NCBI GenBank assembly: GCA_963833745.1
Contig: CAWHZD010000006.1
Span: forward strand, 995,268 to 1,059,267
Length of the DNA stretch: 64,000 nucleotides
Direction of reading: 5' to 3'
Source of the DNA: AP-15 sp963833745
Lineage (GTDB): Bacteria > Pseudomonadota > Alphaproteobacteria > ATCC43930 > CGMCC-115725
Below the pieces are notes generated by a model. The model searched no databases and had not been told where the DNA came from. It was given only the letters and a program-made list of their open reading frames with translations. The position numbers and the translations under genes were made by a program. How positions within the stretch are numbered: position 1 is the first letter of the stretch; each line of letters opens with the position of its first letter. Of the stretch, positions 37,137 to 46,025 are shown one piece after another.

Positions 37137-37766
37137 CTAGCGCACCGGTGAGAAGGTTGCCGGGATCAACAGCTTGTTTTCCTGCCGCACCGGCCGCACC
37201 CCGGCCTGTGGCGGCCACGCGCCGCCGGGCCGGCGGGATTCCTCACGGACCTTGGCGCGCTCGTTGAGATCCTTGTAGACCCAGGTGTGGACGAATTTGT
37301 TGAGCCCGCCGAGCTCGCTCGTCCAGCACGCCGCCAACGGGGAGAACTTCTCGCGCGCCTCGATGGCCTTGGCCCACGCGTCCAGCACCTTGGGGAGGTC
37401 GCCTGGGGCGTAGGTGTAGGTGCGCATCTCATACACGTTGCCGGTGCCGTAATCGCGGCTGCCGAGGGCGCGCATAAACGGCGCCGGGTTCATGATCTCG
37501 GCTTCCTGCGCCACGATCAGGTCGCCGCCGCCGGGCATCGCGTTGCGCTCGGCGTCTTGCGCCATTGCCGCGCGGACCGAGGTGCGGTGGCGCAGGTCGT
37601 CGTAGGGATACACATGCACGACCTGGTTGAGCGGACCGAACTCGGTGTGCCAGAAGGCCCCCAATTTCGAGTGTTTCAGCCGCGACGGGAGCCGCTTCTC
37701 ATAGCGCTCTTCGAACTCGGCGACGGTCCCGGGGCGCAAAGTGTAGGTACGGACTTCGTAGATCAT
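37137..37766 (-). CDS. NIPSNAP family protein (two repeats)
   Basis: The 209-aa protein has two ferredoxin-like alpha/beta-barrel NIPSNAP units, each opening with a near-identical motif: MIYEVRTYTLRPGTVAEF and VYEMRTYTYAPGDLPKVL, and each containing a FWHTEFGPLNQVVHVYPYDD-type or CWTSELGGLNKFVHTWVYKD-type core. These proteins are often found in small-molecule catabolic clusters; the molecular role is not established. The start at 37766 has GGAGG upstream. It sits near a dehydrogenase, a VOC protein and a CMD protein on the same strand. Confidence 0.88.
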   Translation of the reverse strand: MIYEVRTYTLRPGTVAEFEERYEKRLPSRLKHSKLGAFWHTEFGPLNQVVHVYPYDDLRHRTSVRAAMAQDAERNAMPGGGDLIVAQEAEIMNPAPFMRALGSRDYGTGNVYEMRTYTYAPGDLPKVLDAWAKAIEAREKFSPLAACWTSELGGLNKFVHTWVYKDLNERAKVREESRRPGGAWPPQAGVRPVRQENKLLIPATFSPVR

Positions 37767-37781
37767 CGACGCATCCTCCAA

Positions 37782-38051
37782 ATGAACAGTGGGGTTGACG
37801 AGACGACATGCCGGCGAGACGACCGCGCACTCGCCGGAGGAACAAAATTCGCGGTGACCGCGCGTCGCATCAGTTGGCCGGACGACGGCTGGGTCGCCGG
37901 GGTGGCGCCGTGGCGGTCATCGCGGCGCCCAGGTGCTGAGTGCCGAACCCCTGGCAGCACTCGCTACGTTAAGATCGACCGCGCCGAAAAGCAATCGACG
38001 CCGCAGTGACCAATCCTGAAAGAGCCACGTAGGCGACCGACCTCGCAGCTG
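37782..38051. other. Intergenic region, no feature seen
   Basis: The 270 bases between the NIPSNAP gene and the iron-type dehydrogenase contain no convincing small gene, repeat or hairpin. Confidence 0.4.
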
Positions 38052-39221
38052 CTACCAGGCGGCGTCAAGCAGGGTGCGGATGACCGCGGGGCCGTCGATC
38101 TTGCGCGGATTCGTGTGGATCCAGCGGTCGTGCATCGAGTTCGCGGCGATCAGGTCGAGCTGATCTTCTCTGACCCCGGCATCGCGCAGCCGGGTCGGCA
38201 ATCCGAGCCCCGCGATCAGCGCACCGACCGCGTCGGCGGCCGGTTCGTCCGGGTGCCCCAGCGCCTCGCTGACCCGCGCCTGCTTGTCGGCGTTCACCTG
38301 GTGGTTAAAGCGGAGCACGTGCGGCAGCATGATGCAGGACGTGTAGCCATGCGGCAACCCGGCAGTGCCGCCGAGCACATGGCCGATGCCGTGGCTCGCC
38401 CCCTTGCTGACCCCGGTCTGCGAGCCGACCATCGACAGCCACGCCCCGATCTGACAGTCGAGCCGGGCCTCGAGATCGGCGGGGTCGGCCTTGACCCCGC
38501 ACAATCCGTTGCCCAGGAGGCGCAGCGCGTGAAATGCCGCGCCCTCGGAAATCGGCTGCCCGTCTATCGAGCAGATGTCCTCGACGGCATGGTCGACGGC
38601 GCGGATGCCGGTCGACAAAAACAGCCATTCGGGTGTGGGCACGCTGGCGGCCGGGTCGAGGATCACCGTGCGCGGGATCATCTGCGGATGGCTGTAGCTT
38701 TCCTTGACGTGACGCGCGGTGTCGGTGCAGCCCGCACCGGCCGAGAACTCGCCCGCCGACAAGGTGGTCGGGATCGCGATCATGCGCACCCCAGGCGGCT
38801 TGACCGCGGGGCGCCGGGCCGTGCCGTCGGAGGCGATCCGCGCGCGGAAATCGTCGAGCTGCTCAGGCGCCGTGACACCGTTGCCAAGGCACAGCCCGAC
38901 CATCTTCGCCGCATCGGTGACCGAGCCACCGCCCAAGGTGACGATCAAATCGGCGCCCGCCTCGCGCGCTATGTTGGCGGCGGCAACGACATCGGCGCGC
39001 GGGGTATGTGCGCCGATCCTGGCACAGAGACCGCCAAAGCGGTTGCCGAGCATCTGCCGCAGCCGCTCGACGAGATCGGTTTCGCGCGCGAGGGTGCCGC
39101 TCGCGATGACGAAAACCGCGCGGGCGTCCAGCCGGTCGACCTCCTGCGCCAGCGCGTCGAGGTAGGGCGTGCCGAAGACAACGCTCTCCATCTGCGGGAA
39201 GCGGTAGGCGCCGCTCAGCAT
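38052..39221 (-). CDS. Iron-containing alcohol dehydrogenase/maleylacetate reductase family protein
   Basis: The 389-aa protein has the family's NAD-binding GGGSVTDAAKMVGL, the sugar-free loop IAIPTTLSAGEFS, and the C-terminal metal region GASHGIGHVLGGTAGLPHGYTS. The extended GTTLSAGEF-like element and VFVIASGTLARETDL start resemble maleylacetate reductases, enzymes of aromatic ring degradation, but alcohol dehydrogenases of this group cannot be excluded. The ATG at 39221 has GGAGA upstream; a longer frame runs through a palindromic repeat and is rejected. Confidence 0.87.
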   Translation of the reverse strand: MLSGAYRFPQMESVVFGTPYLDALAQEVDRLDARAVFVIASGTLARETDLVERLRQMLGNRFGGLCARIGAHTPRADVVAAANIAREAGADLIVTLGGGSVTDAAKMVGLCLGNGVTAPEQLDDFRARIASDGTARRPAVKPPGVRMIAIPTTLSAGEFSAGAGCTDTARHVKESYSHPQMIPRTVILDPAASVPTPEWLFLSTGIRAVDHAVEDICSIDGQPISEGAAFHALRLLGNGLCGVKADPADLEARLDCQIGAWLSMVGSQTGVSKGASHGIGHVLGGTAGLPHGYTSCIMLPHVLRFNHQVNADKQARVSEALGHPDEPAADAVGALIAGLGLPTRLRDAGVREDQLDLIAANSMHDRWIHTNPRKIDGPAVIRTLLDAAW

Positions 39222-39237
39222 GGCCGTGTCTCCAATG

Positions 39238-39310
39238 GAAGGCCCCTTACCCCAACCCTCTCCCCGCGCGTGGGGAGAGGGAGGCGCCAGTGCCAGCGCG
39301 AGGGGAGGGG
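39238..39310. repeat. Palindromic intergenic repeat, type B, copy 3
   Basis: The plus strand reads CCAACCCTCTCCCCGCGCGT then GGGGAGAGGGAGGCGCC, a strong fold-back related to the copies at 9955 and inside cobQ at 24826. Confidence 0.75.
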
Positions 39311-39334
39311 CAGTGGGTATATTGGCCTTTTCGC

Positions 39335-40297
39335 CTACATCGCGGCCATACGGGCAGTGCGGCGCTTGGCCATCGGGGTCACGGGCTCGGGAGCCGGCGT
39401 CGGCATGATCTTCTTGGTCGAGCGCGGCAAGGTCCAGTCCCACTCGTCCGCGCCCATCTGGTAGTGGCGATTGTTCTGCGACGGGTTGCGGTTGACCATG
39501 TGGCGGTTGTGGAGCGGGTGGGTGACGCTGCGTACCTCGTGCTCGATCGTGAACAGGTGCTTGCCGGTTTCGAGGCAGACGATGTCCTGCCAGCGATATT
39601 GATACTGATCGCTTTCCTCGGTGATCAGCCCGCGCTTTTCTAATTCGTCATGCGGACCCGAGAATTCCTGGGCGTAGACCTGCAGGTGGTGGCCGTCGAA
39701 ATCCGGCAATTTCTGGTCGGTTTCGCGGAATACCAGCTCCTGCCTGGCCCCGGCGCGGACGTGGGCGGCGCGGCCTTCGCCATTCTCCTTGACGCAGGCG
39801 GGCGTATAGAAAATCTCGCGATAGAACCGGGCGATGCCGTCGGCGGTTCCTTCCGGCACGGTGAACTCGACATAGGGCATGCCGAGATTGATCGCGCCAA
39901 ACCGTTCCTCGTCGGGTTCATAAAGGCGAAACTGGTTGCCCCACGGGCAGGTCGCCTCGACATAGGCATTGTGCTGCTTGCAGTCGAACTTGGTGTCGGC
40001 GAGCTTTTTCTTGGCTTCGCCGAGACGCTCGCACAGCTCCTCGAGCGACGGGACGACGAGACCGACATGGCCGCGCAGCACATTCGGCTCGCCGCTCGGC
40101 AGATGGAACTGGCTGTTGCCGACATTGACCCACATGTTGTTGGTGCCGGGGAACATGAACGGGTCGCGGGTTAGGCCGAGCGCGGACAGATAGAACTCGG
40201 ATGCCAGCCCTTGATTGTCGACTCTGAGATTGACGTGTTCGAGACCGACGAGATTGCCGAGATCCTCGGCGGTGCGGTCATAGAGTTGTTGCGCCAT
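39335..40297 (-). CDS. VOC-superfamily (glyoxalase/extradiol dioxygenase fold) protein
   Basis: The 320-aa protein has at least two VOC-type beta-alpha-beta units. The first opens GLEHVNLRVDNQGLASEFYL and the second contains MPYVEFTVPEGTADGIARFY. His and Glu residues in such positions bind the metal in active relatives. I cannot say whether it is a dioxygenase, isomerase or binding protein. The C-terminal basic tail (MAKRRTARMAAM) is unusual. The ATG at 40297 is preceded by GGAGG. Its neighbours suggest breakdown of a cyclic compound. Confidence 0.82.
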   Translation of the reverse strand: MAQQLYDRTAEDLGNLVGLEHVNLRVDNQGLASEFYLSALGLTRDPFMFPGTNNMWVNVGNSQFHLPSGEPNVLRGHVGLVVPSLEELCERLGEAKKKLADTKFDCKQHNAYVEATCPWGNQFRLYEPDEERFGAINLGMPYVEFTVPEGTADGIARFYREIFYTPACVKENGEGRAAHVRAGARQELVFRETDQKLPDFDGHHLQVYAQEFSGPHDELEKRGLITEESDQYQYRWQDIVCLETGKHLFTIEHEVRSVTHPLHNRHMVNRNPSQNNRHYQMGADEWDWTLPRSTKKIMPTPAPEPVTPMAKRRTARMAAM

Positions 40298-40413
40298 TAG
40301 GGACCTCCAATGTTGCCGGTCGGCGGCGTGCCGCCCGGCCCTGCGAAAATCGGCGTGCACGGCGCGGCAGCACGGCTTTGGGGTCGCCGCGCCGTCGCCC
40401 GCATGCGCCGCTA

Positions 40414-40815
40414 TCAAAACAACTTTTCAAACCTCGCGTCTACTGGCACGCGATAGCCGTTGGCAAGCGCGTTGGTCTCGTTGGCCATGCCGACGACCGC
40501 CAGCAATTCGGCGAACATTTGCGCCGTCATCCCCTGCTTTTCCGCCGCGGCGGAATGCGAATGGGTGCAATAGGCGCAGCCGTTGCTGGCGCTGACCGCG
40601 AGATAGACCAGTTCCTTGGTCAACGGGTCGAGCGCGCCCGGCGCCATGACCTGTTTGATGCTGTCCCAGGTGCGCCGCAAGGTCGGCGGGTCGCTGGCCA
40701 GCGCTTTCCAGAAATTGTTGATCCAGTCGGTTCCCCGGGTTCGCATGATGTCGTCGTAGACGGCGCGCACTTCGGCGCTTGCGTCCGCGTATTCGACCGG
40801 CGGGACCATCGTCAT
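40414..40815 (-). CDS. Carboxymuconolactone decarboxylase/AhpD-like protein
   Basis: The 133-aa helical protein contains the CMD redox motif NGCAYCTHSHSAAA (CxxC followed by His), which in AhpD-like proteins forms a reactive disulfide. The pattern ELVYLAVSASNGCAYC is strongly conserved in the family. It may reduce peroxide-linked partners or act in aromatic catabolism. The start at 40815 has a GGAGGA site and overlaps the previous gene's stop (ATGA). Confidence 0.9.
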   Translation of the reverse strand: MTMVPPVEYADASAEVRAVYDDIMRTRGTDWINNFWKALASDPPTLRRTWDSIKQVMAPGALDPLTKELVYLAVSASNGCAYCTHSHSAAAEKQGMTAQMFAELLAVVGMANETNALANGYRVPVDARFEKLF

Positions 40816-41135
40816 CGGCTTCCTCCTGTGCCCGAACGGTGTAATTCGCGGCCGAGCCGTCCCGACAGGAACAGGCCCAGCATACGGAAATCGCTCGCCA
40901 GCGACCAGAGCGGATGGCCGAAGGTCTCGGGCCGGTTGTGCTCGAAGACGAGATGGCCGAGCCACGCCAGCGCGTAACCCATGATCGGGGCCGCGATCAG
41001 CCAGCGCCAGTCGCACGTGGCCGCGGCGGCAACGAACGCGGTCAGCGCCAACGACGTGCCGAGATAGTGCAGCCCGCGCGTCCGTGGGTCGCGATGCGCG
41101 GCGAGATAGCGCCGCCAAAAATCGGGATAGGTCAT
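40812..41135 (-). CDS. DUF962/Mpo1-like membrane protein
   Basis: The 107-aa protein begins MTYPDFWRRYLAAHRDPRTR and has GLHYLGT, two hydrophobic segments and GHLVFEHNRPETFGHPLWSL, matching the YGL010w/Mpo1 family. The conserved His residues bind iron in the yeast 2-hydroxy fatty acid dioxygenase. Bacterial members are uncharacterised. Start chosen at 41135; the longer frame crosses a palindromic repeat. Confidence 0.88.
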   Translation of the reverse strand: MTYPDFWRRYLAAHRDPRTRGLHYLGTSLALTAFVAAAATCDWRWLIAAPIMGYALAWLGHLVFEHNRPETFGHPLWSLASDFRMLGLFLSGRLGRELHRSGTGGSR

Positions 41136-41214
41136 GCCGGTCGGCCTTTTTGGTCTATCGTCGCACCCGTGGAAGCGGAGGCCCAGGGATGCCACAGGCG
41201 GCCGCTGTGCCGCC

Positions 41215-41250
41215 AATACTGGATACCCCGCTTGCGCGGGTATGACGGCT
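41215..41250. repeat. Short palindromic repeat, type A hairpin
   Basis: GGATACCCCGCTTGCGCGGG followed by TATGACGG is the single-hairpin version of the type A repeats, in inverted orientation. It lies in the gap upstream of asd. Confidence 0.65.
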
Positions 41251-41350
41251 TGGTTTGGAGCGGTGAGCTGAGGTACGGCGCTTGTAAACCAGCGGGCGGC
41301 ATCGTAAGTCAGCAGCCATTCCTCACCCCTTTCGGCTGCGGGGTCGCAAG

Positions 41351-42421
41351 ATGGGTTTCAAGGTAGCGGTCGTCGGTGCCACCGGCAATGTCGGGCGCGA
41401 GATTTTGAAGACGCTTGCCGAGCGCGATTTTCCCGCCGACGAGGTCACGGCACTGGCTTCCTCGCGCTCGGTCGGCACCGAGGTTTCGTTCGGCGAGGAC
41501 GACATCCTCAAGGTCCAAAATCTCGATACCTTCGACTTCCGCGGCATCGATATCGTGCTGTCCTCGCCCGGCTCCAAGGTGTCGGAGCAGTTCGCGCCGC
41601 GCGCCGCCAAAGCGGGTGCGGTGGTCATCGACAACACCTCACAGTTCCGCATGGACCCCGACGTGCCGCTGGTCGTGCCCGAGGTCAACGCGAAAGCGAT
41701 CGCCGACTACCAGAAGCGCAACATCATCGCCAACCCGAACTGCTCGACGATCCAGATGGTGGTGGCGCTGAAGCCGTTGCACGATCTCGCCCGCGTCAAG
41801 CGGGTGGTGGTCGCGACCTATCAGTCGACTTCGGGCGCCGGGCGGGCGGCGATGGACGAGTTGTTCAACCAGACCCGCGCGATCTTTGTCAACGACCCGG
41901 TCAAGCCCGAGCAGTTCACCAAGCAGATCGCCTTCAACGCAATCCCGCATATCGACATCTTCATGGATGACGGCTCGACCAAGGAAGAATGGAAGATGGC
42001 GGTCGAGACGCGCAAGATCCTCGATCCCGACATCGCCGTCGTCGCGACCTGCGTGCGCATCCCGGTCTTTATCGGTCATGGCGAGGCGGTCAACGTTGAG
42101 TTCGAGCGGGCGCTCAGTGAAGACATGGCGCGCGCCGCGCTGCGCCGTTTTCCCGGCGTCAGCGTCGTCGACCATCGCGCCGACGACGGCTATGTGACCC
42201 CGACCGAGGCAGCCGGAGAAGACCTCGTCTACGTCAGCCGCATCCGCCGCGACCCGACCGTGCCGTATGGTCTCAGCTTCTGGGTCGTCGCCGACAATCT
42301 GCGCAAAGGCGCGGCGCTCAACGCCGTGCAGATCGCCGAAATCCTCGCGGCCGACCATCTTGGCGGCAAGCGCACCCCGGCGCGGTCGAATGTCGAGCCG
42401 TTGCGCCGCAAGGCGGGGTAA
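41351..42421 (+). CDS. asd: Aspartate-semialdehyde dehydrogenase
   Basis: The 356-aa NADPH enzyme reduces aspartyl-phosphate to the semialdehyde, the branch point to lysine, threonine, methionine and diaminopimelate. It has VAVVGATGNVGREILKTL, the catalytic Cys in IANPNCSTIQMV, the Gln/Ser loop YQSTSGAGRAAMDEL and the His in PVFIGHGEAVNVEF. Length is normal. An ordinary housekeeping gene, convergent with a damaged GIY-YIG gene. Confidence 0.97.
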   Translation: MGFKVAVVGATGNVGREILKTLAERDFPADEVTALASSRSVGTEVSFGEDDILKVQNLDTFDFRGIDIVLSSPGSKVSEQFAPRAAKAGAVVIDNTSQFRMDPDVPLVVPEVNAKAIADYQKRNIIANPNCSTIQMVVALKPLHDLARVKRVVVATYQSTSGAGRAAMDELFNQTRAIFVNDPVKPEQFTKQIAFNAIPHIDIFMDDGSTKEEWKMAVETRKILDPDIAVVATCVRIPVFIGHGEAVNVEFERALSEDMARAALRRFPGVSVVDHRADDGYVTPTEAAGEDLVYVSRIRRDPTVPYGLSFWVVADNLRKGAALNAVQIAEILAADHLGGKRTPARSNVEPLRRKAG

Positions 42422-42789
42422 GGGTTGTGAGCTGTGGCGGCGGCCGACGGCGCAAGGCCGGATAGAACCGTCAGTTGCAGATCCCGGGGAAAGAGGTCGA
42501 ACCATTCTGGGTTCTGTTCCTCGATCAACCGGATCTTCCAATCTCGCCGCCACTTCTTGAGCGCCTTTTCGCGGGCGATCGCCGCGGTCGGATCGGCGTC
42601 GGCCTTGAACCAGACCAAACGTCCAACCCCATATTTCGCCGTAAATCCCGACGTTGCCTTGGTTTTGTGCTGCCCAACGCGGCGGACGAGCATTGGTGAC
42701 CCCGAGGTAACAAGGGTTCCATGTTTGCGACTGGCGAGGAGATAGACGCAATACGGCACCGTACGCCCCCCGAGTTCTACAACCGCCAT
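42229..42789 (-). pseudogene. GIY-YIG domain protein with a locally scrambled active-site motif
   Basis: The frame reads YCVYLLASRKHGTL, then an abnormal TSGSPM, then LVRRVGQHKTK and AREKALKKWRRDWKIRLIEE, which is a standard small GIY-YIG nuclease. The missing segment is present in the next frame (CYLGVTN), so a one-base loss near 42706 and a second change near 42695 shift and restore the frame, destroying the YIG strand. The C-terminal 60 or so residues run antisense into asd and look unlike the family. Active-site damage makes it probably non-functional unless these are sequence errors. Confidence 0.7.
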
Positions 42790-42805
42790 CTGAACTCGAT
42801 AGCAG

Positions 42806-42955
42806 TCATTCCGGGACGGCCCGTGAGGGTCGGGCCCGGAACCTATGACCACGGGTTATCGGAAATTCGCGAGGGAGCCAGCGTCACGATGGCCGGAGCC
42901 GGGGTGCATGGCTTCCGGGCTCGCGGCCGCGCCGCGCCCCGGAATGACGGCGACG
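42806..42955. repeat. Intergenic repeat pair ending in CCGGAATGACG
   Basis: GTCATTCCGGGACGGCCCG and a downstream inverse CGCGCCCCGGAATGACG bracket a region with a CGTGAGGGTCGGGCCCGGAA fold-back. The ends resemble those of the type A repeats. Confidence 0.6.
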
Positions 42956-43006
42956 GCGGGGAATTCCACCCCGGCGGGGTTGTCTCCGGAAAGAAAGGTG
43001 AACGGC

Positions 43007-44107
43007 TTGCTTGAGAGCGGGACGACAAACGCTCCCGCCGTGGCGCAGCGGCTCACTGCGGCGCGCGATCGCTTTTGGGGGCGGCCGATTTCGCCGCTGA
43101 CGCGCCGCCGGCTCGACGCTTTTCGCGCCAATCGCCGCGGCTTTTGGTCGCTGTGGATTTTCCTGGCGCTCTTTACGGCGTCGCTGTTCGCCGAATTCAT
43201 CGCCAACGACCGCCCGCTCGTCGTCCATTTCGACGGCGGCTGGTATTTCCCGGTGTTCGTCGATTATCCCGAAACCGCGTTCGGCGGCATTTTCCCGACC
43301 GCCGCCGATTATCGCGATCCGGAAGTGCAAAAGCTGATCGCGGCCAAGGGGTGGATGGCCTGGCCGCCGATCCCGTTCAGCTACAACACGATCAACTACA
43401 ATCTGCCGAGCCCGGCCCCGTCGCCGCCGTCCGGGGTAAACTGGCTCGGCACCGACGACCAGGGCCGCGACGTGACGGCGCGGCTGATCTACGGCTTTCG
43501 CATCTCGGTGCTGTTTGGCTTGACCCTGACCGCGGCATCCTCGGTGATCGGCGTCGCCGCCGGCGCCGTCCAAGGCTATTTCGGCGGCGTCATCGATCTG
43601 GGTTTTCAACGCTTTATCGAGATCTGGTCGGGCTTGCCGATGCTCTATCTGCTGATCATCATGGCGAGCTTTGTCGAGCCCAATTTCTGGTGGCTCCTCG
43701 GCCTGATGCTGTTGTTTTCATGGATGGGCCTCGTCGACGTGGTACGCGCCGAGTTTCTGCGAGCCCGGAATTTCGATTATGTGCGGGCGGCACGCGCCCT
43801 CGGCGTCCCCGACCGCGTCATCATCCTGCGCCATGTCCTGCCGAACGCGACGGTGGCGACGATCACCTTTCTTCCGTTCATCCTGAACGGCTCGATCACA
43901 ATGCTGACCGCGCTCGATTTTCTCGGCTTCGGCCTGCCCCCGGGCTCGGCCTCGCTCGGTGAGCTGCTGGCCCAGGGCAAGGCCAACCTGCAGGCGCCGT
44001 GGCTCGGGCTCACCGCCTTTTTCTTGCTGGCATCGATGCTGAGCCTGTTGATCTTTGTCGGCGAGGCGGTGCGCGACGCGTTCGACCCGCGCAAGGTGAC
44101 TTTGTGA
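43007..44107 (+). CDS. yejE: Microcin C/peptide ABC transporter permease YejE
   Basis: The 366-aa inner-membrane permease closely follows E. coli YejE: RRGFWSLWIFLALFTASLFA, IANDRPLVVHFDGGWYFPVF, NWLGTDDQGRDVTARLIYG, and the EAA loop RAARALGVPDRVIILRHVLP. The import complex takes up oligopeptides such as microcin C. Start is uncertain: a TTG at 43007 with AAAGGTG upstream fits family length better than the ATG at 42845. The permease YejB and the binding protein YejA are not upstream, which is unusual. Confidence 0.9.
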   Translation: MLESGTTNAPAVAQRLTAARDRFWGRPISPLTRRRLDAFRANRRGFWSLWIFLALFTASLFAEFIANDRPLVVHFDGGWYFPVFVDYPETAFGGIFPTAADYRDPEVQKLIAAKGWMAWPPIPFSYNTINYNLPSPAPSPPSGVNWLGTDDQGRDVTARLIYGFRISVLFGLTLTAASSVIGVAAGAVQGYFGGVIDLGFQRFIEIWSGLPMLYLLIIMASFVEPNFWWLLGLMLLFSWMGLVDVVRAEFLRARNFDYVRAARALGVPDRVIILRHVLPNATVATITFLPFILNGSITMLTALDFLGFGLPPGSASLGELLAQGKANLQAPWLGLTAFFLLASMLSLLIFVGEAVRDAFDPRKVTL

Positions 44108-45741
44108 GCGAGGCGCTGAGCCCGGCGCCGCTGCTCGACATCCGCGATCTCGCCGTCACCTTCGCCGGCCGCGGCGGGGCGCCCCCGGTCGAAGCCGTCA
44201 AAGGGGTGTCGTTCTCGCTCGACCGCGGCGAGACCTTGGCCCTGGTCGGCGAAAGCGGGTCAGGCAAGAGCGTCACCGCGCTCTCGATCCTGCAGCTGCT
44301 GCCCTACCCGCTCGCCGTGCATGGTGCGGGCAGCAGCATCCGCTTTGCCGGCGAGGAATTGATCGGCGCCCCGCCCGACGCGCTGCGCCAGGTCCGCGGC
44401 GACCGCATCGCGATGGTCTTTCAGGAGCCGATGACCTCGCTCAACCCGTTGCACACGATCGAGCGGCAGATCGGCGAGGTCCTGCTGGTCCATCGCCGGA
44501 TGGCGCCGCGGGCGGCGCTCCAGCGCACCCTCGAATTGCTGCGGATGGTGCAGCTCCCCGACGCCGAAAGCCGGCTCGGCGCCTATCCGCACCAGCTCTC
44601 GGGCGGGCAGCGCCAGCGGGTGATGATCGCGATGGCGATCGCCAACGAGCCCGACATCCTGGTCGCCGACGAGCCGACGACGGCGCTCGACGTGACGATC
44701 CAGGCGAACATCCTGGCCTTGCTGCGCGCTCTGCGCGACCGGCTCGGCATGGCGCTCCTACTGATCACCCACGATTTGACGATCGTGCGCAAGATGGCCG
44801 AGCGGGTCTGCGTGATGACCCAAGGCGAAATCGTCGAAGCGGGCCCGGCCGAGGCGGTCTTCGACCGGCCGCGCCATCCCTACACCCGGCGCCTGCTGGC
44901 GGCCGAGCCCAAGGGCCGCGCCGCCCCCGCCGACCCTGCCGCGCCGCTGCTGGTCGAGACTGCGGAAACCCGAGTGTGGTTTCCGATCCGCGCCGGTCTG
45001 CTGCGCCGCGTGCGGGGCAACGTCAAGGCGGTCGACGGCGTCTCGCTTCAGCTGCGGGCCGGCGCCACGCTCGGTGTCGTCGGCGAGAGCGGCTCGGGCA
45101 AGACGACATTGGGGCTGGCGTTGTTGCGGCTGATCGGGTCGCAGGGGCGCATCCGCTTTGCCGGGCAGGACATCACCGCGTTGCCCCAGCGGCGGCTGCG
45201 GCCGCTGCGGCGCGAGATGCAGATCGTCTTTCAGGACCCGTATTCGAGCCTGTCGCCGCGCCTGTCGGTCGCGCAGATCGTCGAAGAGGGGCTCAAGGTC
45301 CACAATCTCGCCGCGGACGCCGCCGAACGGCGCGAGCTGATCGAGGCCGCACTCGCCGAAGTCGGTCTCGATCCGCAGATCGCTGACCGTTTTCCGCATG
45401 AATTTTCCGGCGGCCAGCGCCAGCGCGTCGCAATCGCCCGCGCCTTGGTGCTGAAGCCGCGTCTGGTTGTTCTCGACGAACCGACTTCGGCCTTGGACAT
45501 GTCGGTGCAGGCGCAGATCGTCGAGCTGCTGCGCGAATTGCAGATCCGCCGCGGTCTCGCCTATCTGTTCATCAGCCACGATTTGCGCGTGGTACGCGCC
45601 CTCGCCCACGACATCCTGGTCATGAAGGACGGCCGGATTGTCGAATCCGGCCCGACCGAGCGCATCATGACCGCACCCGAACACCCCTACACCCGCGCCC
45701 TGATGGCCGCCGCCTTCGACCTCGCCCCAGCACCCGGCTGA
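44104..45741 (+). CDS. yejF: Peptide ABC transporter ATP-binding protein YejF (two nucleotide-binding domains)
   Basis: The 545-aa protein has two ABC ATPase units. Unit 1 has Walker A GESGSGKSVT, signature LSGGQRQRVM and Walker B ILVADEPTTALD. Unit 2 has Walker A GESGSGKTTL, signature FSGGQRQRVA and Walker B LVVLDEPTSALD. The GTG at 44104 overlaps the yejE stop (GTGA). A pairing stem (CCGCCGAC/GTCGGCGG, 45779-45806) lies shortly downstream. Confidence 0.95.
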   Translation: MSEALSPAPLLDIRDLAVTFAGRGGAPPVEAVKGVSFSLDRGETLALVGESGSGKSVTALSILQLLPYPLAVHGAGSSIRFAGEELIGAPPDALRQVRGDRIAMVFQEPMTSLNPLHTIERQIGEVLLVHRRMAPRAALQRTLELLRMVQLPDAESRLGAYPHQLSGGQRQRVMIAMAIANEPDILVADEPTTALDVTIQANILALLRALRDRLGMALLLITHDLTIVRKMAERVCVMTQGEIVEAGPAEAVFDRPRHPYTRRLLAAEPKGRAAPADPAAPLLVETAETRVWFPIRAGLLRRVRGNVKAVDGVSLQLRAGATLGVVGESGSGKTTLGLALLRLIGSQGRIRFAGQDITALPQRRLRPLRREMQIVFQDPYSSLSPRLSVAQIVEEGLKVHNLAADAAERRELIEAALAEVGLDPQIADRFPHEFSGGQRQRVAIARALVLKPRLVVLDEPTSALDMSVQAQIVELLRELQIRRGLAYLFISHDLRVVRALAHDILVMKDGRIVESGPTERIMTAPEHPYTRALMAAAFDLAPAPG

Positions 45742-45778
45742 CCCAGCATCGCGCCCCTACCCCTTCGCCCGCTTGACG

Positions 45779-45806
45779 CCGCCGACTTGCCCTCCGCGGT
45801 CGGCGG
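45779..45806 (+). terminator. Hairpin downstream of yejF, possible terminator
   Basis: CCGCCGAC pairs with GTCGGCGG across a 12-base loop, 38 bases after the yejF stop. No T-run follows closely, so this is a weak call. Confidence 0.35.
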
Positions 45807-45963
45807 TGTCGCCCGATGCCGATTTGGTTGCTTTTCTGGTGCCCGTTGATCCTGATTTGATGTATAATTTTTACTAAATGTTCAATCGCATGTCGCTGCG
45901 ATGCCATCGGCGGTCGGCGTGGCCGTGCCGAGCAAGAAGGTCGGCACCGAATTCGTCGCTGAG

Positions 45964-45979
45964 TGTGAACCAGATCACT
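45964..45979. promoter_or_regulatory. CRP/FNR-family-like binding site 1
   Basis: TGTGAACCAGATCACT fits TGTGA-N6-TCACA with one mismatch. It lies 47 bases before the ATG of the small thioredoxin-fold-like gene and is a diverged copy of the better palindrome at 46477. Confidence 0.55.
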
Positions 45980-46025
45980 TTTCGGGGGCGCTCCGGCGAG
46001 TAAAATGCAAAGGGGAGGTGCAGCG

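Noticed and set aside
42845..43006. N-terminal extension of YejE
   Set aside because: The region is an intergenic repeat and is absent from the YejE family; a TTG with a ribosome site at 43007 fits better.
45863..45868. TATAAT as a promoter of the 46026 gene
   Set aside because: No -35 hexamer at a suitable distance; AT-rich chance match is likely.
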